Positions 1 to 9,057 are shown, counted from the stretch's first letter. The stretch is 64,000 nucleotides of DNA from G963662905 sp963676415 (GCA_963676415.1 OY781097.1:1736001-1800000), one strand, 5' to 3'. Numbers and translations: made by a program. Notes: generated from the letters alone by a model not told the origin.

Positions 1-1
1 T

Positions 2-427
2 GGTACTGAATTTGGCCTTGATACAGATCCAGGTGCAGGCAACCTTACCGTTCCTGCTGCAGGCGGTTACTGGCTTGTTTGTAATACCAACGACATGGTT
101 TATTCTTATGAACTTCAGAACTTTGGTGTAATCGGTTCCGGTATCCTCAATGGCGACTGGACAGAAGATGTGGATATGCTTCCTGCCGAAGGCGGCCCTT
201 ATAACATCCTCGAAGTAACGATTGATGTATCAGAATCTGCTGATGGCGACTTGCGCTTCAAATATCGTGCAAACGATGCCTGGGACCTTAACTATGGTGC
301 CGACAACGGTAGTGACGTGCTGATAAATGGTGGTGATGATATCCTTATGCCCGAAGGCCCCGGTAATTATACCTTCAAAATGCTCTGGGATACGCCTACG
401 CCCCGTTATGAGTTAATTAAGAATTAA
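2..427 (+). CDS. SusE/SusF-like outer-membrane glycan-binding protein, C-terminal part only
   Basis: The frame is open from the first bases of the window, so the gene starts upstream and only about 141 C-terminal residues are visible. The fragment resembles the end of the next gene: both carry a GTE-GLDTD block, a GNYW/GGYW-L-CNT block, an FG(V/L)(I/V)GS block and finish with a YE(L/V)IKN-type C terminus. Such beta-sandwich modules are found at the C terminus of SusE/SusF surface lipoproteins, which bind starch or other glycans at the cell surface beside a SusC/SusD importer. The next gene starts 31 bases downstream on the same strand with no terminator between, so the two are probably co-transcribed. 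SusC and SusD would be expected just upstream, outside the window. The actual glycan cannot be told. Confidence 0.8.
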   Translation, partial: GTEFGLDTDPGAGNLTVPAAGGYWLVCNTNDMVYSYELQNFGVIGSGILNGDWTEDVDMLPAEGGPYNILEVTIDVSESADGDLRFKYRANDAWDLNYGADNGSDVLINGGDDILMPEGPGNYTFKMLWDTPTPRYELIKN

Positions 428-458
428 TTAAAGCTGTGAACCATAATTTGAAATAATC

Positions 459-1901
459 ATGAATATGAAAAAAATATTAAATACCGCGCTCCTCATATTT
501 GCAGCATCGCTGCTGTTTGTGGCGTGTAAAGATGATAAAAACGAACCGGTTCCCTTCGCCTATGAAAACACGACGGTAGCCGCTTTTACTTATCCTCAGG
601 AAGGAGAAGTAATTGAGCTTACCAAAGATCAGGCCGGCGAAATGCTTGAGCTGACATGGCTTCCTGCTGTTTATTCTGCCAATGATGGCACAAACCTGGG
701 CGATCCAATTTATACTATTTCTGTACTGGCAGATACTGTTGGTGGTGTTGTTGCAACAACTACCGATGCCGGATATGCCATTAAAATTGGCGATCTTAAT
801 GAGATGCTCTATAAATTTGAGATCCCTTTCGGGCAAAACGATGTGAAATGGACAATCACAGCAAGTTTGCCTAATTATGAAGGCTCTCTTGTTGAATCAT
901 CAGTTGATACCAAAGTAACTACTTATGATCCAACCACTGTGGAGCTGATTACCGCTGCCGCAATTGTAGAACCTGCCGAAGGTGCTGTATTTGTGCTCGA
1001 AGAAGCAAATGCTGCCGACACCATTGATGTTTCCTGGACAGCTGTCGTTTATGAAGCACTCGATGGTCATGCACTGGCCGATGTTGAGTATGTAATGTCA
1101 ATCATTGCCAATAATGATACATCCGAAATTGCTGCTACTAAGGATCTTTCTGCAATTTTAACTGTGGAAGGACTAAACAGTACACTCAAAGTTATGGGTC
1201 TGGAAGCAGATGTTGAAACCGATGTTGTTTGGACACTGAAATCAATGATTCCTGATGAAGTGGGCACCGATGATATAGTAAGTGTGAACACTAAAGTAAC
1301 TGTTTACGATCCTACACCACCTTCTAACCTTTGGGTTCCGGGTGCTTATCAGGGCTGGGCTCCTGCCGAGGCTCCTATGGTTTATGAAACCGATGTTGTA
1401 GGTGTTTTCAGTGGTTATGTGAACTTCAATGGTGATGATCCAAACTTTAAGTTTGCTTCTCAACCCAACTGGGATGGTCCAAACTACGGTACCGATGGTA
1501 CAGAATGGGGTCTTGATACAGACGCTGCTGCCGGTAACCTCAGTGTAGTGGATATGGGCAACTACTGGCTGACTTGTAATACCGTTGACCTGGTTTGGGA
1601 AAAAGAACTCCGCACATTTGGCCTCGTCGGTTCGTTTAATAGCTGGGGCGAAGAACCTGATGCAGAACTTACCTTCGACGAAACAAACCGCATGTTTACT
1701 GTAACCATGGACTTTGAAGCAGCTACTCAATTTAAGTGGCGTGCAAACTCCGACTGGGCTGTAAACTTTGGTGATAGTGGGACCGGTGATAATACCCTTT
1801 CACAGGATGGTGGCAATATCGTTCTGGACGAGGCCGGTAATTACACCATCAACCTCTATCTTGAAAAACAAGTCCCTACTTACGAAGTAATTAAAAACTA
1901 G
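459..1901 (+). CDS. SusE/SusF-like surface glycan-binding lipoprotein
   Basis: The 480-residue product starts with a lipoprotein signal: a short basic start, a hydrophobic run and a lipobox LFVAC near residues 19-23, followed by an acidic/lysine stretch (KDDKNEP) typical of surface-exported Bacteroidota lipoproteins. Two similar Ig-like SusE modules follow (roughly 35-155 and 160-285); each ends in a TKVT(T/V)YDPT linker. Two tryptophan-rich carbohydrate-binding-like modules (about 288-380 and 385-480) complete it; the first contains the aromatic cluster NLWVPGAYQGWAP. In Sus systems such proteins hold glycans on the cell surface for SusC/SusD import. It is the last gene of its unit, since a strong terminator follows 32 bases later. 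ATG codons at 459 and 465 are both possible starts. The bound sugar is unknown. Confidence 0.85.
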   Translation: MNMKKILNTALLIFAASLLFVACKDDKNEPVPFAYENTTVAAFTYPQEGEVIELTKDQAGEMLELTWLPAVYSANDGTNLGDPIYTISVLADTVGGVVATTTDAGYAIKIGDLNEMLYKFEIPFGQNDVKWTITASLPNYEGSLVESSVDTKVTTYDPTTVELITAAAIVEPAEGAVFVLEEANAADTIDVSWTAVVYEALDGHALADVEYVMSIIANNDTSEIAATKDLSAILTVEGLNSTLKVMGLEADVETDVVWTLKSMIPDEVGTDDIVSVNTKVTVYDPTPPSNLWVPGAYQGWAPAEAPMVYETDVVGVFSGYVNFNGDDPNFKFASQPNWDGPNYGTDGTEWGLDTDAAAGNLSVVDMGNYWLTCNTVDLVWEKELRTFGLVGSFNSWGEEPDAELTFDETNRMFTVTMDFEAATQFKWRANSDWAVNFGDSGTGDNTLSQDGGNIVLDEAGNYTINLYLEKQVPTYEVIKN

Positions 1902-1933
1902 TACTAGTGTACGCTTGGTTTTTTTAAACTATA

Positions 1934-1960
1934 AGCCCCTGTGTTCGCAGGGGCTTTTTT
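1934..1960 (+). terminator. Rho-independent terminator of the SusE/SusF-like unit
   Basis: An eight-base-pair perfect stem (AGCCCCTG with CAGGGGCT) has a six-base loop and is followed by a T run. It lies 32 bases after the stop codon at 1901. Confidence 0.9.
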
Positions 1961-1966
1961 GTGATT

Positions 1967-1996
1967 AAAAAAGCCCGGACACATTGCCCGGGCTTT
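1967..1996 (-). terminator. Rho-independent terminator of the glutamine synthetase gene
   Basis: Read on the minus strand, AAAGCCCGG pairs with CCGGGCTTT around a nine-base loop and is followed by further T residues. It lies just after the stop codon at 2018 and back to back with the plus-strand terminator, which separates the two convergent units. Confidence 0.85.
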
Positions 1997-2017
1997 CCTT
2001 ATAATATTGCCAGAAGA

Positions 2018-3523
2018 TTAACCGCAGTGGTAGAATTTTTCTACAAGTTCCATTACTTCTTCCGGTTTGTCTTTCAACTCTTCACGGATATTTTGATCAT
2101 TGAAGCTTTTCAAAAGACTGACAACACCCTCGATTTGGTTTTCAGTGAAAACACCGTATTTCAGGTAAATATCTTTTTGATGGATGAGCTCATCGGCTGA
2201 ATCCCAGCAGGAAACAGGAAGTTGAGCCAGGTTTTTTACTTTGTCTTCGTGCTCATCGTCAAAGATGTTCACATCAACGTAAGTTTTTTCTGCAATTTCC
2301 AGTGCATTTTCCATTTCCAGACCATGGCGTGCAGCAACGGTCAGGCCGGCCATCAACAGGTAGATATCGGCAGAGCCATCAGGGCAGCGGAATTCAACGG
2401 TTTGTTTGCAGTTAAATTCAGGTAGTTCCGGGCTTTCAAGTGGATTGGCGGCATGCAGCATATTTGCTTTGCCCTGCCATCCCAGGGGCACGCGCACCAA
2501 AACCGAACGGTTGCGGTCGCCCCAGCATATATTCGTAGGTGCTTCCTGATGCGGAACCAAACGGAAATAGGAAGTAGGGTTCATATTGCCAAAAGCAGAA
2601 AGCGATGGTGCCAGATCAAGATAACCGGCAATGGCTTTTTTCGCTATATCGCTGAGTTTGCCATTTTCTACCATGGCATTTTTGCCGTCTTTCATCAGGC
2701 GCGTATGCACGTGCAGTCCGCTTCCGGCTTTGCCAATAGTAATTTTTGGCGCAAAAGTTACCGTTACATCATACTCATAAGCCAGGTTACGGATAATCCA
2801 CTTGGCAACCAGCAATTGATCTGCCGCGTCTTCTACATCAACCGGAAGGAATTCAATTTCGTTTTGTTCGTATATTAAGCCTTCGTGCACAAAATTACCT
2901 ACTTCGGAATGGCCGTATTTGATTTGGCCACCGGCCTGTGCAATGTATTGCATCGCCTGATTGCGGAACTCGCCCCATTTGCTGAACGGCCCCGATTCGT
3001 GATAACCTTTTTGATCCACGGCAGGGAAAAGCATTTCATCTTCGCTGATGATGTAATACTCCAGCTCACCCATCGTCTGGAAAGTCAGTCCGGTTTTTTC
3101 TTTGAGCTTCTCATGCGCCTTTTTCAATATATATTGTGGCGCAAATTCCAACGGATTCCCATCTTTGTCGAAATATGCGCAAAGAATATCCAGCGTTGGA
3201 ATTTCAGAAAAAGGATTGTGAAAAGCGGTTTTGAAACGGGGCACAACATAAAGGTCGCTGCTGCCTGCCTGTACGTTTTTGAACAGGCTGGAACCGTCAA
3301 CACGTTCCCCAACAGTAAGGATTTCTTCGAGATAACTCTTATTGTTAATAACAAAGCTTAAAGCTTTAAGCCTTCCGTCGCCGCCGGCATATCGGAAATT
3401 TAACATCTGAATGTTATTGGCCTCGATATAGGAAATGATATCTACTTTAGTAAACTCTGCTGCAGGTTTCTTGAGGAAACGAACCAGCGGATTTGGGTTC
3501 ATTAAAATTTCTTGTTCAGTCAT
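2018..3523 (-). CDS. glnA: Glutamine synthetase (GlnA family)
   Basis: The enzyme makes glutamine from glutamate, ammonia and ATP in the cytosol. At 501 residues it fits the GSI-like size class and is much shorter than the GSIII enzymes (about 700 residues) also found in Bacteroidota. Visible family motifs are the N-terminal beta-grasp motif VDGSS (75-79, usually FDGSS), MGELEYY (151-157) holding catalytic glutamates, AGSGLHVH (266-273, the NGSGMHVH glutamate/ATP loop), NRSVLVRVP and EFRCPDGSAD for phosphate and metal binding. The tyrosine segment used for adenylylation in enterobacterial GlnA is not recognisable. The gene stands alone, diverges from the GlmU-like gene, and has its own terminator. 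A -7-like box TAATTTTG reads towards it at 3569-3562, without a clear -33 box. Confidence 0.93.
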   Translation of the reverse strand: MTEQEILMNPNPLVRFLKKPAAEFTKVDIISYIEANNIQMLNFRYAGGDGRLKALSFVINNKSYLEEILTVGERVDGSSLFKNVQAGSSDLYVVPRFKTAFHNPFSEIPTLDILCAYFDKDGNPLEFAPQYILKKAHEKLKEKTGLTFQTMGELEYYIISEDEMLFPAVDQKGYHESGPFSKWGEFRNQAMQYIAQAGGQIKYGHSEVGNFVHEGLIYEQNEIEFLPVDVEDAADQLLVAKWIIRNLAYEYDVTVTFAPKITIGKAGSGLHVHTRLMKDGKNAMVENGKLSDIAKKAIAGYLDLAPSLSAFGNMNPTSYFRLVPHQEAPTNICWGDRNRSVLVRVPLGWQGKANMLHAANPLESPELPEFNCKQTVEFRCPDGSADIYLLMAGLTVAARHGLEMENALEIAEKTYVDVNIFDDEHEDKVKNLAQLPVSCWDSADELIHQKDIYLKYGVFTENQIEGVVSLLKSFNDQNIREELKDKPEEVMELVEKFYHCG

Positions 3524-3663
3524 AGCAGTATGGTTTTAATTCATTTGCGTGCATTTGGCCTCAAAATTATGAAATTCTTTATGAGAAAATGTGACTTTTA
3601 CTTTTAACCATATCTTTATGTTTGGATTAAGTAAAAATAAGCTTAGACATTCATCTTTTTGCA

Positions 3664-3671
3664 TATATTTG
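3664..3671 (+). promoter_or_regulatory. Bacteroidota -7 box for the GlmU-like gene
   Basis: TATATTTG matches TAnnTTTG exactly and lies 52 bases before the ATG at 3724. No good -33 box is seen 19-21 bases upstream, so only half of the promoter is supported. Confidence 0.55.
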
Positions 3672-3723
3672 TTCCGTTCCAAAACAAACGAACTCTTTTC
3701 TTCAAAAATTTAAGAAACAATTT

Positions 3724-4932
3724 ATGCGCCTGGCTTTATTCGAAGATTCACATTACAATAGCTTTAACCCTCTGGTTTATTTACGCCCTGTATTTGATTT
3801 GCGTAGCGGTATCCTTTTGATGCGCGAAAAACTCGAGAAACGTACCGAACTCCCGGTCGATTATCTGATCCGTTCTTTGCTTGTTTCGCTTTTTCAGGAG
3901 CAAAATCCTGAAGCTCAGGTTAATCAACTGGCAGATGATGATTATATTTTCATTAATGCCCGCGCCATAATAAATGATGCACTTTTTGACGAAATAATCG
4001 AATTGAAGTCAGGGAGCCTGTTGCGTTCTGGTGATGATCTTATCGCAATCCACCTAAGTGCAGAAGAAACAACAAAAATCAGTTTCGACAAGGAAGGCCT
4101 GATAGTTTTTGATATTGAGGGACTGATGTCGGCTAGCAGTGAACATAAACCAGTCTCCTACTCTTGGGATTTAACGGGCATGAATGCCACTGAAATTGAA
4201 AATGATTTTAACCTGCTTGGGCAGCAGGGCATCAAAGGCGAAGTTTATGTGGGTGCGCATGTGCTTCATTACGACCGGATTTTTATTGATGAAGGCAGTA
4301 AAGTTTATCCGGGCTGCGTGATCAATGCCGAAGATGGCCCGGTATATATCGGTAGAAATGTAACGATTAAGCCCAATGCCGTGATCGAAGGACCGGTTTA
4401 TATCGGTGATGAAAGCCAGATCAGCATTGGCTCCAAGGTTTATCAGGCGGCTTCCATTGGCCCGGTTTGTAAAATGGGCGGTGAAGTGGAAGGAAGCATC
4501 ATCCATTCATTCTCCAACAAAAAGCATGAAGGATTTCTCGGCCATGCCTACCTCGGGCAATGGGTGAACCTCGGCGCCGATTCGAATAATTCTGATTTAA
4601 AAAATAATTACGGTTTCGTGAAATCTTATGCCGGAGGAAATGAAGTGAATACCGGCTCACGCTTCGTGGGGATGACTGTGGCCGACCATGCAAAAACGGG
4701 TATCAACACCATGATCAATACAGGAAGTGTCATTGGATTGATGTCGAATGTTTTTGGTGCCGGGTTCCCACCAAAATTTATTCCCGATTTCAGTTGGGGT
4801 GGGGCAGATGGCCTTTCGGAATACCGCATCGACAAAGCGCTGGAAGTTGCCGCAATAGTAAAACAACGCAGAAAAATGCAATTAAGCAAAGCGGAAGAAG
4901 CCCTGGTTCGCCATTACTTCGATAAGAAATAA
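3724..4932 (+). CDS. GlmU-like sugar-phosphate nucleotidyltransferase with left-handed beta-helix (alternative Bacteroidota GlmU type)
   Basis: The 402-residue protein matches the Bacteroidota group described as an alternative GlmU, thought to make UDP-GlcNAc for peptidoglycan and LPS. The N terminus MRLALFEDSHYNSFNPLVYLRP is that of the group rather than the LAAGxGTRM loop of classical nucleotidyltransferases. From about residue 165 to 330 runs an isoleucine/valine-rich hexapeptide region (for example VYIGRNVTIKPNAVIEGPVY), the left-handed beta helix of acyltransferases. The conserved end motif around FIPDFSWGG is present. The ATG at 3724 agrees with the -7 box at 3664. Whether both the acetyl- and uridylyltransferase activities are present is inferred from the family only. 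Confidence 0.8.
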   Translation: MRLALFEDSHYNSFNPLVYLRPVFDLRSGILLMREKLEKRTELPVDYLIRSLLVSLFQEQNPEAQVNQLADDDYIFINARAIINDALFDEIIELKSGSLLRSGDDLIAIHLSAEETTKISFDKEGLIVFDIEGLMSASSEHKPVSYSWDLTGMNATEIENDFNLLGQQGIKGEVYVGAHVLHYDRIFIDEGSKVYPGCVINAEDGPVYIGRNVTIKPNAVIEGPVYIGDESQISIGSKVYQAASIGPVCKMGGEVEGSIIHSFSNKKHEGFLGHAYLGQWVNLGADSNNSDLKNNYGFVKSYAGGNEVNTGSRFVGMTVADHAKTGINTMINTGSVIGLMSNVFGAGFPPKFIPDFSWGGADGLSEYRIDKALEVAAIVKQRRKMQLSKAEEALVRHYFDKK

Positions 4933-5094
4933 ACTGTTTTTTTTAACCGTTATCGTTTTTTTATTCAATTTTCTTCCGAATTGTTGTTTTATTTATAATA
5001 CTGAAAAACAGCATTATATCCGTTTTTAACCACTTGCCAACAACTACAAACGCAAGCAAATTTGTAATAACCGAATCGGGTGCAGCGCCCACTT

Positions 5095-5102
5095 TAGTTT
5101 TG
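5095..5102 (+). promoter_or_regulatory. Bacteroidota -7 box for ssb
   Basis: TAGTTTTG fits TAnnTTTG and lies 43 bases before the ssb ATG. No convincing -33 box was found. Confidence 0.5.
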
Positions 5103-5145
5103 CAGCATAATCATTTCACAATTCGTTTAACTAAAATCTAAAGTC

Positions 5146-5487
5146 ATGAACGCACTCGTTAACAAAGTACAATTGATCGGCCGTCTGGGCGCAAACCCTA
5201 AAGTAAATGTATTCGGTGAAGACCGTAAAGTCAGCCGTTTTCCCATCGCAACCAACGAAGGTTATAAAAACCGCAAAGGCGAATGGGTAGAGCAAACGCA
5301 ATGGCATCAGGTTGTGGCCTGGGGCGCTACGGCAAATTTGGTTGAAAAGCTCCTCCAGAAAGGACAGGAAGTTTTGGTAGAAGGTAAACTCACTACTAAT
5401 AGCTGGGAAGATAAGGACGGAAACAAGCGTTTCACTACCGAAATAACGCTTAGCGATTTTTTCCTGACGCAACGAAAAGCCAGCTAA
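5146..5487 (+). CDS. ssb: Short single-stranded DNA-binding protein
   Basis: The 113-residue protein is a single OB fold: it opens with MNALVNKVQLIGRLGANP and continues through WHQVVAWG and GQEVLVEGKLTTNSWEDKDG, all characteristic of bacterial SSB. It stops right after the fold. The flexible region and acidic partner-binding tip (DDDIPF type) of the housekeeping SSB are absent, so it probably binds single-stranded DNA without recruiting the usual replication partners. Bacteroidota often encode such a short paralogue beside a longer one elsewhere, but the longer gene cannot be checked here. The gene is alone, with its own -7 box and a strong terminator. Confidence 0.9.
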   Translation: MNALVNKVQLIGRLGANPKVNVFGEDRKVSRFPIATNEGYKNRKGEWVEQTQWHQVVAWGATANLVEKLLQKGQEVLVEGKLTTNSWEDKDGNKRFTTEITLSDFFLTQRKAS

Positions 5488-5523
5488 ACCCGTACTTTCC
5501 GGATTGAAACGCACTCAAATTTG

Positions 5524-5552
5524 AAAAAGCCCGCACGCTTCGGGCTTTTTTT
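5524..5552 (+). terminator. Rho-independent terminator after ssb
   Basis: A ten-base-pair stem (AAAAAGCCCG with CGGGCTTTTT) with a seven-base loop and a T run lies 36 bases after the ssb stop. Confidence 0.92.
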
Positions 5553-5612
5553 CAATAGAAAGACAGTCCGAGGCAAAGAATTAATAAATAATTTGCATTA
5601 AACCTCAGCAGC

Positions 5613-5644
5613 ATTGGTCAGTCTGAACAGAAAGCGTATTTTTG
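5613..5644 (+). promoter_or_regulatory. Promoter of the RND exporter gene
   Basis: ATTG at 5613-5616 serves as the -33 box. A 20-base spacer leads to a perfect -7 box TATTTTTG at 5637-5644. Transcription would start near 5651, downstream of the TTG codon at 5614 that the longest open frame would use, so translation must begin later, at the ATG at 5674. Confidence 0.7.
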
Positions 5645-5673
5645 CCATTTATTTCTTTAAGGTTCAAAAATTT

Positions 5674-8058
5674 ATGTGGAGATTTCTTGTCCGATTAATC
5701 CTGAGAAACCGGAATACCATCTTAATCAGTACATTATTGATTACCATTTTTATGGGGTATATGGCCCGGAATGTAAAATTATCCTACGAAATGGTGCAAA
5801 TGCTGCCCGACAACGACAGTACCTGGATTGATTATATGCAGTTTCGGGAGAAATTCGGGCAAGACGGCGCAGTGATGTTTGTTGGACTCGAGACTGAAGA
5901 CCTTTTCGAACTGGAACATTTCCAAGCATGGTACGACCTTACACATCAACTGCGCGAACAGGAAGGAATCGAAGAAGTGCTTTCGCTTGCACGCTTATAC
6001 AACCTAAGCAGGAACGACAGCCTCAAAAGGTTTGATTTTCTGCCGATTGTTAGCCAGCGCCCGGAAACACAGGTAGAAGTGGACTCCATACATCAGGTCA
6101 TTAACAGCCTCCCTTTTTATGACGGCCTGCTGCAAAACCGCGAAACCGGCGTAAGCCTGATGATGATTACGCTGGATAAGCAGATGCTGAACACCAAAGC
6201 ACGTGTGGGTTTGATTTACAGCATTAAAGATCAACTCGATGAATTTGCTCAGGAGCATAATATAAAAGTGCATTATTCCGGATTGCCCTATATACGGACC
6301 ATTACAACCAAAATGGCTGAAGATGAACTGCGCTTATTTGTCTTGCTGGCCCTTGTGGTCGCCGCTTTGATTTTAATGTTCTTCTTCCGCTCCTTCAAGG
6401 CCACAATTTTTCCCATTATTATCGTGATTATCAGTGTGGTATGGGCTGTAGGAACCATTGGTCTTTTTGGGTTCAAAATTACTTTGCTCACCGGAATTAT
6501 TCCACCGCTTATCATTGTCATCGGAGTTGAAAACTGTATTTTTCTTCTCAATAAATATCATGATGAATACCGCGAGCATCAAAACAAAGTTAAAGCTCTG
6601 GCACGAGTTATCTTGCGGATTGGCAATGCAAATTTTTTGACCAACGCCACTACTGCGGCTGGATTTGCTGCTTTTACCATCACCGGAAATAAAATGCTGG
6701 TGGAATTTGGTATTGTTGCTTCACTCAATATTTTAGCGGTTTATTTGCTGTCCCTGTTTTTGATCCCAACCTTTTTTAGCTATTTGCCTCCGCCAAAACT
6801 GCGCCATATCCAGCATCTGAATGGAGGGTTCGTAAACCGTATTCTCGATAAAATAAGCTGGACAGTTCAAAACCGCCGCAGATTGATTTATGCGTTTACC
6901 CTTGTGGCACTGGTGGCAGCCGGTTTTGGTATCAGCAGACTTACAACTACCGGAAAAGTTGTGGACGAAATCCCGCAAAACCATCAGCTGTACCGCGATT
7001 TGATGTTCCTCGAAAAGCATTTTAAAGGGGTGATGCCCCTTGAAATTACTATTGATACAAAAAAGCCCAAAGGGGCGATGAAGCAAAGTGTTTTAAAACG
7101 CGTGGATAAACTGCAAAATATGCTGCAGCAATATCCGCAGCTCAGCAAACCGCTTTCGGTGGTGGAAGTTGTGAAATTTGGAAAACAGGCTTTTTTCCGC
7201 GGAAAGGAATCCTTTTACAATGTACCCTCGCGTGATGAACTGAACTTCATTGCATCATACATTCCTAATGATATGCAAACCGGAAGCAAGAGCCTGCTGG
7301 ATAATTTTGTCGATACCACTTACCAAACCATTAGGGTGAGCGTGCAGATGGCGAATATCGGTACCAAGGAAATTCAGGCATTGACCGATGAAATCCGGCC
7401 GCGCATAGATTCTATTTTTCCGCCAAAAAATTACGATGTCGTGATTACCGGAACCAGCGTAACCTTCCTTACCGGCACGAACTATCTTGCCAAAAACCTT
7501 TTTCAAAGCCTGATTCTGGCTATTGTGGTTATTACTATTTTGATGGCCTTCCTTTTTACTTCTTTCCGTATGGTACTCATCTCTCTGGTGCCTAACCTGA
7601 TTCCGCAGATTATGACCGCGGCCCTTATGGGCTATCTCGATATTCCCATAAAACCCAGCACTATTTTGATTTTTAGTATTGCGCTGGGAATTTCTGTGGA
7701 TAATGCCATTCATTTCCTGAGCCGCTACCGTTTGCAGCTGCAGTGGAATAATTGGGAAATTCAAAAATCCGTGATTATGGCACTGCGCGAAACAGGTTAC
7801 TCCATGATTTATTCATCAGTAGTGCTGTTTTTCGGTTTTGCTATTTTCGTCCTTTCTTCATTTGGTGGCACCGAATCTTTGGGTTATCTGGTTTCTTTTA
7901 CCTTATTTGTGGCTTTGTTTTCCAATATGTTTTTGTTGCCCTCGATTTTACTGTCGGCAGATAAATATCTTACCAATAAGAATTTTGAGAAACCTTATCT
8001 TGAGATATTCGATGGAAACGAACTCAGTGAAGATGTGGAGGTGGAAGAGAAAAAATAG
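5674..8058 (+). CDS. RND/MMPL-family inner-membrane exporter
   Basis: The 794-residue protein has the duplicated RND layout. There is a first membrane helix (RNTILISTLLITIFMGYMA), a large periplasmic loop of about 170 residues, and a block of about five helices rich in valine, leucine and phenylalanine. A central cytosolic/amphipathic linker follows, then a second loop and a second five-helix block ending near FVALFSNMFLLPSILLS. Helix 4 of each half carries the usual charged or polar residues (GVENCIFLLNKYHDEYR and GISVDNAIHFLSRYR), the proton-relay region. The length and lack of an AcrB-like docking domain point to the MMPL/patched-like lipid or hydrophobic-compound exporters, not a drug pump. 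The substrate is unknown. The ATG at 5674 is preferred because the promoter lies inside the longer open frame. Confidence 0.85.
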   Translation: MWRFLVRLILRNRNTILISTLLITIFMGYMARNVKLSYEMVQMLPDNDSTWIDYMQFREKFGQDGAVMFVGLETEDLFELEHFQAWYDLTHQLREQEGIEEVLSLARLYNLSRNDSLKRFDFLPIVSQRPETQVEVDSIHQVINSLPFYDGLLQNRETGVSLMMITLDKQMLNTKARVGLIYSIKDQLDEFAQEHNIKVHYSGLPYIRTITTKMAEDELRLFVLLALVVAALILMFFFRSFKATIFPIIIVIISVVWAVGTIGLFGFKITLLTGIIPPLIIVIGVENCIFLLNKYHDEYREHQNKVKALARVILRIGNANFLTNATTAAGFAAFTITGNKMLVEFGIVASLNILAVYLLSLFLIPTFFSYLPPPKLRHIQHLNGGFVNRILDKISWTVQNRRRLIYAFTLVALVAAGFGISRLTTTGKVVDEIPQNHQLYRDLMFLEKHFKGVMPLEITIDTKKPKGAMKQSVLKRVDKLQNMLQQYPQLSKPLSVVEVVKFGKQAFFRGKESFYNVPSRDELNFIASYIPNDMQTGSKSLLDNFVDTTYQTIRVSVQMANIGTKEIQALTDEIRPRIDSIFPPKNYDVVITGTSVTFLTGTNYLAKNLFQSLILAIVVITILMAFLFTSFRMVLISLVPNLIPQIMTAALMGYLDIPIKPSTILIFSIALGISVDNAIHFLSRYRLQLQWNNWEIQKSVIMALRETGYSMIYSSVVLFFGFAIFVLSSFGGTESLGYLVSFTLFVALFSNMFLLPSILLSADKYLTNKNFEKPYLEIFDGNELSEDVEVEEKK

Positions 8059-8069
8059 TTCGTTTTTTG

Positions 8070-8077
8070 TATATTTG
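8070..8077 (+). promoter_or_regulatory. Bacteroidota -7 box for rfbA
   Basis: TATATTTG lies 58 bases before the rfbA ATG. The -33 region is not convincing. Confidence 0.5.
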
Positions 8078-8135
8078 TTCGGGTATCAGAGTCGATTTCT
8101 AATTTGAACGAACCCAAAAATAAAAACGAAGAAAT

Positions 8136-9005
8136 ATGAAAGGTATTATTCTTGCCGGCGGCAGTGGCACACGCCTCCATCCATTGACCCTTGCTGTGAG
8201 CAAGCAGCTCATGCCCATCTACGACAAACCCATGATTTATTATCCGCTGTCCATTTTAATGATGGCGGGAATTCGTGATGTGTTGATTATCAGTACGCCC
8301 CACGATTTACCGAATTTTGAGCGTTTGCTTGGTGATGGCAGCCGCTTGGGCTGTAATTTTGAGTACGCTGTGCAGGAAGTGCCCAACGGACTGGCGCAGG
8401 CTTTTGTGATTGGCGAAGAATTTATTGGCAATGATAAAGTCAGTCTCGTTCTTGGCGATAATATCTTTTATGGCCGCGGTTTGCGAGAGCTTTTAAAAGA
8501 AAGCTCCAATCCGGATGGCGGAATTGTTTTTGCTTATCATGTCAATGATCCTCATAGATATGGTGTGGTGGAATTTGATAAAGAGCAAAATGTTTTGAGC
8601 ATTGAGGAAAAACCAAAACAACCGAAATCCAATTTTGCTGTTCCCGGACTGTATTTTTATGATAACCAGGTGGTTGATATTGCAAAAAACCTAAAGCCCA
8701 GCGCTCGTGGAGAATACGAAATCACGGATGTGAACAAGGCTTATCTGGAAATGAAAAAGCTGAAAGTGGGTATTTTGAGCCGTGGTACCGCCTGGCTGGA
8801 TACAGGAACTTTCACATCATTGACCCAGGCATCACAATTTGTGGAAGTTATCGAAAACCGGCAAGGGCTCAAAATTGGTTGTATCGAGGAAATTGCCTAC
8901 CACAATGGTTTTATCGATGCGGCCAAACTCGAAGAAATTGCCCAGCCCTTGCTGAAAAGCGGTTATGGGGATTATTTGATGGGCTTGCTAAAGCATGACC
9001 ATTGA
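8136..9005 (+). CDS. rfbA: Glucose-1-phosphate thymidylyltransferase RfbA
   Basis: The enzyme joins glucose-1-phosphate and dTTP to give dTDP-glucose, the first step of dTDP-rhamnose synthesis for surface polysaccharide. All hallmarks are present in 289 residues: the nucleotide loop LAGGSGTRLHPLT near residues 6-18, SKQLMPIYDKPMIYYPLS, LVLGDNIFYG and the C-terminal helical region. The length is normal. The usual partners rfbB, rfbC and rfbD do not follow; a strong terminator comes directly after the gene, so the rest of the pathway must be elsewhere. Confidence 0.95.
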   Translation: MKGIILAGGSGTRLHPLTLAVSKQLMPIYDKPMIYYPLSILMMAGIRDVLIISTPHDLPNFERLLGDGSRLGCNFEYAVQEVPNGLAQAFVIGEEFIGNDKVSLVLGDNIFYGRGLRELLKESSNPDGGIVFAYHVNDPHRYGVVEFDKEQNVLSIEEKPKQPKSNFAVPGLYFYDNQVVDIAKNLKPSARGEYEITDVNKAYLEMKKLKVGILSRGTAWLDTGTFTSLTQASQFVEVIENRQGLKIGCIEEIAYHNGFIDAAKLEEIAQPLLKSGYGDYLMGLLKHDH

Positions 9006-9009
9006 CCTT

Positions 9010-9055
9010 AATAAGCTTTTCCAAGGTTTTGATCTTTGGAAAAGCTTATTTTTCT
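9010..9055 (+). terminator. Strong terminator after rfbA
   Basis: A 15-base-pair perfect stem (AATAAGCTTTTCCAA with its complement at 9036-9050) has an 11-base loop and a T run at 9049-9053. It lies between two convergent genes (stops at 9005 and 9058), so it may also stop transcription of the minus-strand peptidase gene. Confidence 0.92.
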
Positions 9056-9057
9056 CT

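Noticed and set aside
5614..5673. 20-residue N-terminal extension of the RND exporter from a TTG codon
   Set aside because: The -33 and -7 boxes of its promoter lie inside the extension, so it would not be transcribed.
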